Part shown: piece by piece, positions 54,515 through 63,193 of the stretch
How the letters are laid out: every line of letters starts with the position of its first letter
How positions within the stretch are numbered: position 1 is the first letter of the stretch
Assembly (NCBI GenBank): GCA_963779845.1
Contig: CAVZZV010000006.1
Coordinates: 1 to 64,000 of the forward strand
Source: CAVZZV01 sp963779845
Lineage (GTDB): Bacteria; Bacteroidota; Bacteroidia; Bacteroidales; GCA-2748055
Direction of reading: 5' to 3'
Length of the DNA: 64,000 bases
Notes under the pieces: generated by a model
Databases searched by the model: none
What the model saw: only the letters and a program-made list of their open reading frames with translations
Told to the model about the DNA's origin: nothing
Program-made: the position numbers and the translations under genes

Positions 54515-56254
54515 ATGAACCTCTTCAGAATCAGAAAAATCACTGACTCTTTCCATCCTTCCAACCAACCTGCAATCGACCAGGTTTTTGAAATTTTGCG
54601 AATCCATTTCCCGTCGGTGAAGGAGGAAAAAATAAAAGAAATTCTGGAACAGATGAAAAATCCCATGAAATACCATTTTTCATCTACCCTGTTTGTTGCT
54701 GAAGATGGGCGTTTCAGTATTAAAGGTTTTGCCATTTTATTTTACATGCCCGATGCTCAATTCTGTTTTTTGGATTACATTGCCGTAAAGCCCGGAAAGA
54801 CTTCTTCCGGTGTGGGTGGGGCGATTTATGAAAGAATCCGGGAGGAAGCCCAGTTGCTTAAATCCATTGGAATTTTTATGGAATGTCTGCCGGATGACGA
54901 GACTCTTTGCAGTGATCCGGTTGAAGTCAAACAAAACCGGGCCCGGTTGGCTTTTTATGAACGCTATGGGGCACGGCCAATAACCGGAACGAAATATGAA
55001 ACACCGGTAAACCCCGATGATAATTGCCCCCCCTACCTGGTATTTGATGATCTGGGGAATGATTATAGCCTCTCCGCTACTGAAGCAAAAAGGATTATCA
55101 AAAAAATACTGCAAAGAAAATATCCAAATTATTGTCCGGTCGAATATGTTAAAATGGTGGTTAATTCTGTTAAGGAGAATCCTGTGCGTTTGCGTGACTT
55201 TAAATATATACCCAAAAAAAGACCGGTCGGGAAAAATAAAGCCCTTAAAAATCTTATTCCGCTTATTATTAATGATAAGCATATAATTCACCACGTAAGG
55301 GAAAGGGGTTATATCGAATCACCTGTTCGAATTTCCAGCATCCTGAAAGAGATTAGTAAGCTGGATGCCTTTAATCTTCGTCCGGCCAGAGGATTTCCGG
55401 ATAAGCACATCACCGAGGTCCATAACCCCAAATATTTTGATTATTTTAAAACGGTTTGCAGTAACTTTCCGGAAGGGAGATCCATATATCCTTATGTTTT
55501 TCCTGTAAGGAATGCCACCAGGCCACCGAAGGACCTATCCGTTTTAGCAGGATATTATTGTATCGATACCTTCACCCCACTCAACAACAATGCTTTTATT
55601 GCTGCGCGGGCAGCGGTAAATTGTGCCCTTACCGGTGCTGAACTTTTGCTCGAAGGATATCATTCCGCCTATGCATTGCTTCGGCCTCCCGGTCACCATG
55701 CGGAACGGGACGTTTTTGGGGGTTTCTGTTATTTTAACAATGCTTCAATTGCCGCCCACTTCCTTTCTAAATATGGAAAGGTGGCAATTCTTGATATTGA
55801 TTATCATCATGGAAATGGCCACCAGCAGATTTTCTATTCCAGAAACGATGTATTAACGATTTCAATACATGGTAATCCTTCGTTCGCCTATCCCTATTTT
55901 ACAGGATTCGCCGATGAAACAGGTGAAGGTGAAGGTCTGAGTTTTAATCGTAATTTTCCACTTAAGGAAAATATCGCCGGGAATGAATTTTTGACTGTAT
56001 TGAAAAAAGCTTTAAAGGTCGTAAAAGGATTCCGACCCGATTTTCTTATAGTCAGTCTCGGCCTGGACATTGCGAAAGGCGATCCTACCGGAACATGGTC
56101 CTTGAAAGCCTCAGATTTTGTAAATAACGGGATGGAACTCGGGAAACAACCTTATCCCATACTGTTTGTCCAGGAAGGTGGTTATAAAAACCGGACCCTT
56201 GGAATCAATGCACGTAGTTTTTTTCAGGGTTTCTTATCTACCCGGATTAAATAA
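54515..56254 (+). CDS. GNAT acetyltransferase - histone-deacetylase-family fusion
   Basis: A 579-residue two-domain protein. Residues about 1-170 resemble a GNAT acetyltransferase (FCFLDYIAVKPGKTSSGVGGAIYERI, with the acetyl-CoA loop GVGG, and RLAFYERYGARPI). A spacer of about 90 residues follows. From about 265 it is an arginase/deacetylase-fold enzyme: LRPPGHHAERDVFGGFCYFNNASIAA, ILDIDYHHGNGHQQIF (zinc Asp-x-His), SLGLDIAKGDPTG (third zinc Asp), and VQEGGYKN (catalytic Tyr). This is the acetylpolyamine amidohydrolase/HDAC group. One chain therefore has both acetylating and deacetylating folds. The substrate is unknown. It is monocistronic. Confidence 0.87.
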   Translation: MNLFRIRKITDSFHPSNQPAIDQVFEILRIHFPSVKEEKIKEILEQMKNPMKYHFSSTLFVAEDGRFSIKGFAILFYMPDAQFCFLDYIAVKPGKTSSGVGGAIYERIREEAQLLKSIGIFMECLPDDETLCSDPVEVKQNRARLAFYERYGARPITGTKYETPVNPDDNCPPYLVFDDLGNDYSLSATEAKRIIKKILQRKYPNYCPVEYVKMVVNSVKENPVRLRDFKYIPKKRPVGKNKALKNLIPLIINDKHIIHHVRERGYIESPVRISSILKEISKLDAFNLRPARGFPDKHITEVHNPKYFDYFKTVCSNFPEGRSIYPYVFPVRNATRPPKDLSVLAGYYCIDTFTPLNNNAFIAARAAVNCALTGAELLLEGYHSAYALLRPPGHHAERDVFGGFCYFNNASIAAHFLSKYGKVAILDIDYHHGNGHQQIFYSRNDVLTISIHGNPSFAYPYFTGFADETGEGEGLSFNRNFPLKENIAGNEFLTVLKKALKVVKGFRPDFLIVSLGLDIAKGDPTGTWSLKASDFVNNGMELGKQPYPILFVQEGGYKNRTLGINARSFFQGFLSTRIK

Positions 56255-56282
56255 ATTAAGTTAAGTCGGAATACGAATAAAT

Positions 56283-56313
56283 TTTGAATTCATCAAAAAT
56301 GTTTCTATTTTTG
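56283..56313 (+). promoter_or_regulatory. Promoter of the rpsF-rpsR-rplI operon
   Basis: TTTG (56283-56286) and TATTTTTG (56306-56313) are spaced by 19 bases, matching the Bacteroidota -33/-7 consensus. A start near 56320 would leave a leader of about 30 bases before rpsF. Confidence 0.65.
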
Positions 56314-56351
56314 CGTGCATTTTAAAAATTTTAAATAAAACTTAATCAAAC

Positions 56352-56705
56352 ATGTTAAATCAGTACGAAACCGTTTTCATTACAACTCCCGTTTTATCTG
56401 AGGCCCAGATGAAGGAAGCGGTAGAAAAATTTAAGAGCGTCCTCACCGGAAATGGTGGTGAAATCGTTCATGAAGAGAACTGGGGGCTTAAAAAGCTGGC
56501 CTACCCCATACAGAAAAAATCTACAGGCTTTTATTACCTTCTTGAATTCAGAGGTTCCGGTGAATTGGTCGAAACCCTCGAACTTCAATTTAGAAGGGAT
56601 GAAAAGATTATCCGGTTTTTCACTGTAAAAATGGATAAATACAGTGTTGAATATGCTGAGAAAAAGAGATCGAGAATTGCAAACGCTAAGTCAAAGGAGG
56701 AATAA
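56352..56705 (+). CDS. rpsF: Ribosomal protein bS6
   Basis: A 117-residue small-subunit protein with the S6 signature YETVFITTPVLSEAQMKEAV and KKLAYPIQKKSTGFYYLLEF, then DEKIIRFFTVKMDKY. It binds 16S rRNA next to bS18, encoded four bases downstream. The gene order rpsF-rpsR-rplI is conserved in Bacteroidota. Confidence 0.98.
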   Translation: MLNQYETVFITTPVLSEAQMKEAVEKFKSVLTGNGGEIVHEENWGLKKLAYPIQKKSTGFYYLLEFRGSGELVETLELQFRRDEKIIRFFTVKMDKYSVEYAEKKRSRIANAKSKEE

Positions 56706-56708
56706 ATC

Positions 56709-56978
56709 ATGGCACAGAATTCATCAGAAATCAGATATCTTACCCCGCCTTCAGTTGAAATCAAGAAGAAAAAATACTGTCGGTTTAAAAAGAACAGGAT
56801 CAAGTATGTAGATTACAAAGATCCTGAATTTCTTAAAAAATTTTTAAACGAACAGGGAAAAATCCTTCCGCGGAGGGTAACCGGGACTTCACTTAAGTAT
56901 CAGAGAAAGGTCTCCACTGCCGTTAAACGGGCACGCCACATTGCCATATTACCTTATGTAACCGACCTTTTAAAATAA
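56709..56978 (+). CDS. rpsR: Ribosomal protein bS18
   Basis: An 89-residue S18 protein. KKKYCRFKKNRIKYVDYKD and RRVTGTSLKYQRKVSTAVKRARHIAILPYV are the family core. It has one cysteine at the usual zinc position, not a full zinc site. The N-terminal extension MAQNSSEIRYLTPPSVEIK is typical of Bacteroidota. Confidence 0.97.
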   Translation: MAQNSSEIRYLTPPSVEIKKKKYCRFKKNRIKYVDYKDPEFLKKFLNEQGKILPRRVTGTSLKYQRKVSTAVKRARHIAILPYVTDLLK

Positions 56979-56995
56979 ACTCAGGAGGAAAGAAA

Positions 56996-57442
56996 ATGGA
57001 TATTATATTAAAACAAGATATGGCCAGTTTAGGCATGAAGGACGAGATTATCAGTGTAAAAATCGGATACGCCAGAAACTATCTCATCCCTCAGGGCATC
57101 GCCATTAACGCTACCCCCTCTGCGAGGAAGATCCATGAGGAAACTTTAAGGCAGAGGGCCCATAAGGAAGAAAAGATGAAGGAACAGGCTCAGGAATTAG
57201 CCGATCGGCTCACGGATGTTTCTCTTACCATTGGAGCCAAGACCAGTACCAAAGGTAAAATTTTCGGTTCTGTCAACACCATCCAGATTTCTGAGGCTTT
57301 AAATGTCCAGGGTTTTAACATTGATCGGAAAAACATTGCTCTCAAAGGTGATCTCATAAAAGAGGTGGGCAAATATACTGCACTGATAAGGTTGCATAAG
57401 GAAGTTAAAGTTGAAATTCCTTTCGAAATCGTATCGGAATAG
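56996..57442 (+). CDS. rplI: Ribosomal protein bL9
   Basis: A 148-residue L9 protein. It starts MDIILKQDMASLGMKDEIISVKIGYARNYLIPQGIA (N-terminal RNA-binding domain), has a connecting helix around residues 40-75, and ends GKYTALIRLHKEVKVEIPFEIV. A likely ribosome-binding sequence, CAGGAGGAA, lies just before the ATG. It closes the three-gene operon before a strong terminator. Confidence 0.98.
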   Translation: MDIILKQDMASLGMKDEIISVKIGYARNYLIPQGIAINATPSARKIHEETLRQRAHKEEKMKEQAQELADRLTDVSLTIGAKTSTKGKIFGSVNTIQISEALNVQGFNIDRKNIALKGDLIKEVGKYTALIRLHKEVKVEIPFEIVSE

Positions 57443-57460
57443 GATTTTCTTATCGGAATA

Positions 57461-57506
57461 AAAAACCTCCTTTCCTTTGGCAAATCGCCTTAAGAAGGAG
57501 GTTTTT
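57461..57506. terminator. Bidirectional terminator between rplI and ridA
   Basis: AAAAACCTCCTT (57461-57472) pairs perfectly with AAGGAGGTTTTT (57495-57506) around a 22-base loop. Both strands end in a T-run, so it can terminate rplI on the plus strand and the RidA gene on the minus strand. Confidence 0.85.
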
Positions 57507-57560
57507 CATTTGTCTATTCCCTGATTATAGATCCGGCTGTATTATCCGATTAGATAAAAA

Positions 57561-57938
57561 TTATTTCACGGCAATAGTCTCGATCTCCACCATTGCTCCC
57601 ATTGGCAGAGCTTTGACCGCATATGCCGCCCTGGCGGGTTGTTCCTCCACATAATAGGTGGAATAAACTTCATTCATCTCCTTAAAATAACTAATGTCTG
57701 ATAAAAGCACAGTACACTTTACCACATCAGAAAAACTGTATCCAGCTACTTCCAGAATAGCGGAAATATTTTTCATGACCTGGGTTGTCTGTTCTTTAAT
57801 CCCTCCTTCTACAATTTTTCCTGAAGCAGGATTGATGGGTACCTGGCCTGAAATGTAAAGGCTTCCGTTTACCTCCACAGCCTGGGAATAGGCTCCGACA
57901 GCCTTGGGTGCCATTTCAGTTGAAACAATTCTTTTCAT
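57561..57938 (-). CDS. ridA: RidA-family reactive intermediate deaminase
   Basis: A 125-residue Rid protein that hydrolyses reactive enamines/imines made by pyridoxal-phosphate enzymes. The signature is APKAVGAYSQAVEVNGSLYISGQVPINPASG and VVKCTVLLSDISYFKEMNEVYSTYY, with the conserved Arg in EEQPARAAYAVKALPMGAMVEIE. Length and pattern are standard. It lies 19 bases downstream of the LptD gene on the same strand and may be co-transcribed with it. Confidence 0.95.
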   Translation of the reverse strand: MKRIVSTEMAPKAVGAYSQAVEVNGSLYISGQVPINPASGKIVEGGIKEQTTQVMKNISAILEVAGYSFSDVVKCTVLLSDISYFKEMNEVYSTYYVEEQPARAAYAVKALPMGAMVEIETIAVK

Positions 57939-57957
57939 AGCAAAAATATTTTGGTTA

Positions 57958-60621
57958 TTAATTATCCGTCCATGGGATACGTTTATTATATTTCAACTCC
58001 TGTAACATGGCGGACTTCACATTTATTTGAAAGTTAAAACTTTTATATTGGCCGAAAGGAACTGCCGTGAGCCTCATTTCCCAACAGTGAAGATCACGAT
58101 AAATACTCATGTTGGAAGTTGTAATTTCCATGCGCTCAAAATCAAATCCGGTACTATAGCCAATTTTCCATTTTGGGGTAAGCGAAAAGTCGCCGGAAAC
58201 CCGCAGGGTTTGAATTAGGGATGCCTTGTCCCGTGGTTTTGAATAATTAAGACTATATGAAAAATTGATGCTCCAGGGAATATTGAAATCAACATACGTC
58301 CCGTAATAATCCTCATCGAAAGTATCATATTCATCACTTCTGGGCCCCTTCAAGCCAACTGGGGTCTCTACTCTGTCCTCTTCAGGAGTGGTTGGTTCTG
58401 TGGTTTCAGATTTTTTGTCCCCCCCCCTAAAATTCATGTTCATAGACATGCCGGCCCTCGTCAACCTTAAAAGCTTTCCATTTTGGGAATACTGTGAAAT
58501 ATTTATGCGGCGATAAAGTGAATCGGTACCATAAGGATCCAGCGAGCCGTTGAAAGTCAGATTGAGTTTGCCATCCAGAAACCGGGTGTTCCCGTTAAAT
58601 GATATTGGTTGAAATTTGATGGAATCGTCAAAATCGAGATTGGTCGAGAAATTCAGATTCTCCAATAATTTGACTTTCTTTAATTCTGTGGAGGTATCCG
58701 ATGCAGCGGGTCTGATCTTTGCCTCCACATTATTTTTAAGGGAAAAGCTCATGGTTTTGGAACTTCGCTGAAGCGACGGGGTGCCATAAATCTTTCCCTC
58801 ATAAATGGAATAGGTTTCAATAACTTCCCCATTTTCATCCTTTAGCTTCCGGTAGTATTGAGGGGTGATCGCACTAACATCGGGGACGTAGGAAAAGCTT
58901 ACTACCGGTGAAATAACATGCCGGATTTGTTGCACTTTCGCATTGGGCCTGAATGTATACATACCATAAATCTTGGGAGAAAGAGAGGTGCTGAAGCGTG
59001 GATAATAGGCATGGGCATAGGTAAAATTATTGATAGTATCTGTTATTGTAACATAATAACTGGTATCTGCCTCGGTATCGTTGAACAGCTCCCTTCTTTT
59101 ATTGATATAGTTAGTATAGGCCACACCGGTATAACTCATCCCAGGGGTAAATGTCAGGGAACGCAGTTTCTTCATCTTAATATTCCAGCTCACCGGAATA
59201 TCATGTTTAAACCCGTTTTTCATATTGTCCCAGACCGCAGAGGTAAATAAAAGGGTATCTGCGGTGCGTATCTGGTTATCCATATTGGCCGTATAGCTCA
59301 GTTGTATGTCCTCATACCACTTTCGGGTACCGGATTTATTTAAGGGCTTAAAGGGGGTGAACCGGGGAATGGAAAAGGTTGCTTTGGGAAGGTTCAGGTT
59401 TACATTTCCTGTCTGGCTGTTTTGGGAGTGGTTTGCACTGGTCGAAAAGTTCATCCCATTGTTCCATCTTTTCTGAAATGAGATGCTGGAACTTTTTGTG
59501 TTGGTCAGGGCATTTTCAAGGATCTGACTGTGCCGCTGGTCAAAACGAGTTGTAGAAAGATTGACACTTGCCCTGAATGTTTGCCCGGGATTAGCTTTTG
59601 GATCCTGGGAATGAGACCAGTTTATGGCGTAGTCGGAGGATTTACTATAATCAGGAAGCCCTTTTTCAGAGGATATGTTCTGAAAATACCTTAGATCCAC
59701 ATTTCCGGAGAATTTATAGCGTTTCCGGTACTGGGAACCTGTCCGCATGCCCCAGGTCCCATTGGTATATATGTCGCCAGTGAGCCGGAGGTCCATATAG
59801 TCATTTATAGCAAAATAGTATCCCCCATTGCGAAGGTAAAAACCACGATTGAGTTCTTCTCCATACGAAGGGATCAAAATCCCGGAGGTATTGGTTTTGG
59901 TATTGGGAAAAAAGCCAAAAGGCAGGCCGATAGGCAAGGGCACATCTTCAAGTACCAGATAGGCCGGACCGGAAATTATTTTGTCTCCTGGAATGGACTT
60001 TGCCTTTGTCAGGGCAAGATAGAAATGCGGGTGCTCGGCGTCACAAGTAGTGTATTTACCATCTTTAATATTAATATTTCCCTTCTCATCCTTTTTAGTT
60101 TTTTCAGCATGAAGGTATCCTCCCTCCTGTTCCGTCCGCACTACTTCAATATAACCTCTCCCCGATTTAAAATTATAACGTAATCTTTTGGCCTCCATCT
60201 CCTGGGCCCCTTGTTTAAAGTGTGGATCTCCAACTATTTCGTTGGTTGAATCAGGCAGACCATGAGCGAAGACCTCATTTGTCTGCATATCAAATTCAAT
60301 ATAATCGGCGGTGAGTTCAATATCCTGATAAGTTACCCTGGCTTCTTTATAAAGATATATCTTTTTATTTTTCATACCAAAAACAATCGAATCCCGGGCA
60401 TTGTAATTGATTTGGGCGGTAATATCGTTTCCTGCCCGTTTTTTCACTGTATCGCTCCTGACAGCCGAATCCATTGGAGGTTCCTCTATCAGCAATGGAG
60501 TATAGTTTTCTAAATTTGTGGTATCAATATATACCTCAGTGGTATCCTGCGAAAAAGCATTATTGTTGAAAAATAGTATAAATGTTAATATTATAAGACT
60601 TATGTGGTACTTTATTTGCAA
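57958..60621 (-). CDS. Putative LPS-assembly protein LptD (Bacteroidota type)
   Basis: An 887-residue outer-membrane protein. Residues 1-25 are a signal peptide (ISLIILTFILFFNNNAFSQ). An OstA/LptA-like beta-jellyroll follows (IVFGMKNKKIYLYKEARVTYQDIELTADYIEFDMQ, then HGLPDSTNEIVGDPHF). A large beta-barrel region with alternating strands then runs to the C-terminus. Key pieces are DGKYTTCDAEHPHFYLALTKAK and the GLPFGFFPNTKTNTSGILIPSYGEE motif shared with LptD. It would insert lipopolysaccharide into the outer leaflet. It is divergent from the amidase gene by 71 bases. Confidence 0.88.
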   Translation of the reverse strand: MQIKYHISLIILTFILFFNNNAFSQDTTEVYIDTTNLENYTPLLIEEPPMDSAVRSDTVKKRAGNDITAQINYNARDSIVFGMKNKKIYLYKEARVTYQDIELTADYIEFDMQTNEVFAHGLPDSTNEIVGDPHFKQGAQEMEAKRLRYNFKSGRGYIEVVRTEQEGGYLHAEKTKKDEKGNINIKDGKYTTCDAEHPHFYLALTKAKSIPGDKIISGPAYLVLEDVPLPIGLPFGFFPNTKTNTSGILIPSYGEELNRGFYLRNGGYYFAINDYMDLRLTGDIYTNGTWGMRTGSQYRKRYKFSGNVDLRYFQNISSEKGLPDYSKSSDYAINWSHSQDPKANPGQTFRASVNLSTTRFDQRHSQILENALTNTKSSSISFQKRWNNGMNFSTSANHSQNSQTGNVNLNLPKATFSIPRFTPFKPLNKSGTRKWYEDIQLSYTANMDNQIRTADTLLFTSAVWDNMKNGFKHDIPVSWNIKMKKLRSLTFTPGMSYTGVAYTNYINKRRELFNDTEADTSYYVTITDTINNFTYAHAYYPRFSTSLSPKIYGMYTFRPNAKVQQIRHVISPVVSFSYVPDVSAITPQYYRKLKDENGEVIETYSIYEGKIYGTPSLQRSSKTMSFSLKNNVEAKIRPAASDTSTELKKVKLLENLNFSTNLDFDDSIKFQPISFNGNTRFLDGKLNLTFNGSLDPYGTDSLYRRINISQYSQNGKLLRLTRAGMSMNMNFRGGDKKSETTEPTTPEEDRVETPVGLKGPRSDEYDTFDEDYYGTYVDFNIPWSINFSYSLNYSKPRDKASLIQTLRVSGDFSLTPKWKIGYSTGFDFERMEITTSNMSIYRDLHCWEMRLTAVPFGQYKSFNFQINVKSAMLQELKYNKRIPWTDN

Positions 60622-60692
60622 GTGGATATACTATTTTTGTGGCTGGTAAAGTTTACTTTTAAAGGATGCAAAAATAATTAAAATAAGCAAGA

Positions 60693-61892
60693 ATGACACT
60701 AATGACAAACCGCATTTGTCAACATTATAAACGGATTGGTCTTTACTTTCTTATTTGCATTTCCCTATTTATTAATCAGGTAGCAAATGCACAGTCCATG
60801 GATAACATTCATTCCGGCAATAAAGTTAAGGTGGTTGTCATTGATCCAGGGCATGGAGGACAGGATCCGGGAGCATTGGGGAAGAAGATCATGGAAAAGG
60901 AGGTGGTGCTGTCAATCGGACTGAAAGTAGGGAAATATATTGAAGAGAACTTTCCCGAAACCCGGGTGGTTTATACCAGAAAGACCGACATTTTTATCCC
61001 CCTTGACGAAAGGGCAATGATCGCCAACAGGAATAAAGCCGATCTTTTTATAAGTATCCATGCCAACTCATTGCCAAAATCGCCGGCTATGGGAACGGAA
61101 ACTTTTGTGATGGGAGTAAATAAAGCTGCCGGAAACCTTGAAGTGGCAAAGAAAGAAAATTCAGTAATTACCCTTGAAGAGAATTATGAGACAAAATATG
61201 AGGGTTTCGACCCAAACTCCCCCGATTCCTATATTATATTTTCGATCGTACAGAATACCTATCAGGAGCACAGCCTCTTATTTGCAGATATGGTACAAAC
61301 TGAATTTGAGCAAAAGGCAAGGAGGATTAACAGGGGGGTCAAGCAAAGCGGGTTTTGGGTTTTATGGAGGACAACCATGCCAAGTGTTCTGATAGAGACC
61401 GGTTTCCTTACTCATCCTGAAGAAGAAAAGTATCTTAGCTCGGAACAGGGTCAGGATTATCTGGCATCAGCGATATTCAGGGCATTTAAATCTTATAAGG
61501 AAAATATTGAAAATAAAAGTCATTTTGAAAACCTGGTAAAAGAGGAGGAAATTGAAAATGAAAAGATTGACATTCAACCTCTTACAGGTAAAGCCCTAAT
61601 GACAAACAATAATATCTATTTCAAGGTACAGGTACTGACCTCCAGAAATCCGGTGGATTTGTCGAATCATTATTTTAAAAATTATAAGTTTGCAGAGGAA
61701 TTTAAAGTAGGTAAATGGTTCAAATATGCTGTTGGCAACTATCCCTCATATCCGGATGTACTTGAATTTGCACGAAGAGCGAAATCCGATTTTCCTGACT
61801 CTTTTATAGTTGCTGTAAAAAATGGAGAAATAATAAGCTTGAAAGAAGCTCTTGAAGAAATAAACAATTTAAACAATGAAGCTAAAAAGTGA
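60693..61892 (+). CDS. N-acetylmuramoyl-L-alanine amidase, AmiC-like
   Basis: A 399-residue secreted enzyme that removes the peptide from muramic acid. The signal peptide ends near FINQVANAQS; an ATG at 60693 or 60702 may be used. The Amidase_3 domain has VVIDPGHGGQDPGALG (first zinc His), FISIHANSLPKSP (second His) and VLIETGFLTHPEEEKYL (catalytic Glu). The C-terminal part (FKVQVLTSRNPVDLSNHYFKNY) resembles a SPOR domain that binds denuded glycan at the septum. It overlaps the MlaD gene by 17 bases. Confidence 0.93.
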   Translation: MTLMTNRICQHYKRIGLYFLICISLFINQVANAQSMDNIHSGNKVKVVVIDPGHGGQDPGALGKKIMEKEVVLSIGLKVGKYIEENFPETRVVYTRKTDIFIPLDERAMIANRNKADLFISIHANSLPKSPAMGTETFVMGVNKAAGNLEVAKKENSVITLEENYETKYEGFDPNSPDSYIIFSIVQNTYQEHSLLFADMVQTEFEQKARRINRGVKQSGFWVLWRTTMPSVLIETGFLTHPEEEKYLSSEQGQDYLASAIFRAFKSYKENIENKSHFENLVKEEEIENEKIDIQPLTGKALMTNNNIYFKVQVLTSRNPVDLSNHYFKNYKFAEEFKVGKWFKYAVGNYPSYPDVLEFARRAKSDFPDSFIVAVKNGEIISLKEALEEINNLNNEAKK

Positions 61893-62823
61893 AGCAAAAA
61901 TTGGGATTATCGTTATTACCACTATCATTCTGGTCATTTGGGGGATTAATTTTCTAAAAGGAAAAAATGTAATTAAAAGATCTGATGTATTTTATGCGGT
62001 TTATTCCGATATTTCGGGATTGGAAGAATCGGCCGCCATCTCCCTGAATGGTTACAAGGTAGGAATGGTCAATGACATCAGCTTTAAGGAAAATGAGTTG
62101 AGTTCTCTGGTTGTTGCCCTGGCCATAGAGAATGATTTCAATATACCTGAAGGCTCTGTGGCTGAACTATACAGCAGTATTCTGGGGACCACCTCGGTAA
62201 GAATTATTCCTTCCGGTTCATCCAAATATTATTCCTATGGGGACACACTTCCTTCAAGGGTTGAGGAAAGTCTTTTCAGCCAGGTCCAAAATGAAATAGA
62301 TCCTTTGAAAATCCGGATAGAGAAAATTCTGAATGGCGTAGATTCGTTCTTAATTTCCATGAACAAAGTTCTCGATGAAAAAGGTATTGAAAATATGAAA
62401 TCCGGGTTTACCAGCCTGAATCGTATTTCCAAAGATCTTGAAAAGCAGCTTAGCCCCGGAGGGGATTTAGACAAAACTTTCTCTGAATTAAGGAAATTAT
62501 CTGAGACACTGGCGCAGAACCGAACAAAACTCGATACCATTTTTTCCAACGTCGAAGCTATGAGTGATTCAATCGCACGTTCGAACCTCCGGCAAACCAT
62601 CAACAATCTTAATGAAAGCCTCGCCGAAGCTTCCCTATTTATTCATAATATTAATAACGGTGAAGGTTCACTCGGCCTGCTGTCTACAAATGACAGTCTA
62701 TATGTTAACCTTCAGACAACTATCAACAGCCTTAACACACTTCTTCAGGATGTGAATGAACATCCGAAAAAATACGTGCATTTTTCACTTTTTGCAAAAA
62801 AAGATAAAATCGAACAAAATTAG
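61876..62823 (+). CDS. MlaD/MCE-family lipid-transfer protein
   Basis: A 315-residue protein with one N-terminal membrane anchor (IGIIVITTIILVIWGINFL) followed by the MCE domain (FYAVYSDISGLEESAAISLNGYKVGMVNDISF). The C-terminal half is predicted to be helical, with many Ser, Asn and Leu. MCE proteins hold a hydrophobic tunnel for phospholipid transport between membranes. It overlaps the amidase gene, so the two are translated together. No permease or ATPase partner is present here. Confidence 0.92.
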   Translation: MKLKSEAKIGIIVITTIILVIWGINFLKGKNVIKRSDVFYAVYSDISGLEESAAISLNGYKVGMVNDISFKENELSSLVVALAIENDFNIPEGSVAELYSSILGTTSVRIIPSGSSKYYSYGDTLPSRVEESLFSQVQNEIDPLKIRIEKILNGVDSFLISMNKVLDEKGIENMKSGFTSLNRISKDLEKQLSPGGDLDKTFSELRKLSETLAQNRTKLDTIFSNVEAMSDSIARSNLRQTINNLNESLAEASLFIHNINNGEGSLGLLSTNDSLYVNLQTTINSLNTLLQDVNEHPKKYVHFSLFAKKDKIEQN

Positions 62824-63193
62824 TTTTGGTCCACGAATTTTTAAATTCGGGTTTGCTCCTCTATTCTTTGTTTTATTTTTTTGACAAATAAGGATATTTG
62901 TTGACGAAAGATTTTTCTATCTAAACATATACCTAATACAAACGTTTAACTGCTTTTTATAACAGGCTTATTAACAATTTTTTATGGAAATAGATTATTA
63001 AGTGATTGATATTTAATAATATACATTTTTTTCGTTTTTTTTCATTTTTTAAAACATTGATACTATTACTGATAGAAAAACTTAACCAATGTCAAGTCGT
63101 TTTGAATTTTTTTTTTAAATATTTTTTCACAACCTTAGCTTCAGTTATCCCAAAACTATTTTAAAGAGTTAATAGTCTAAAAATCAGAGTAGA
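62824..63193. other. AT-rich region upstream of dnaA, candidate origin region
   Basis: No gene is found in these 370 bases. They are very AT-rich with long T runs. DnaA-box-like 9-mers (consensus TTATNCACA) are TTATTAACA at 62969-62977, TTTTTCACA at 63123-63131 and TTATCCCAA at 63145-63153, each with one or two mismatches. CGAATTT/AAATTCG at 62834-62849 is a weak hairpin that may end the MlaD transcript. An origin is possible but weakly supported. Confidence 0.35.
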
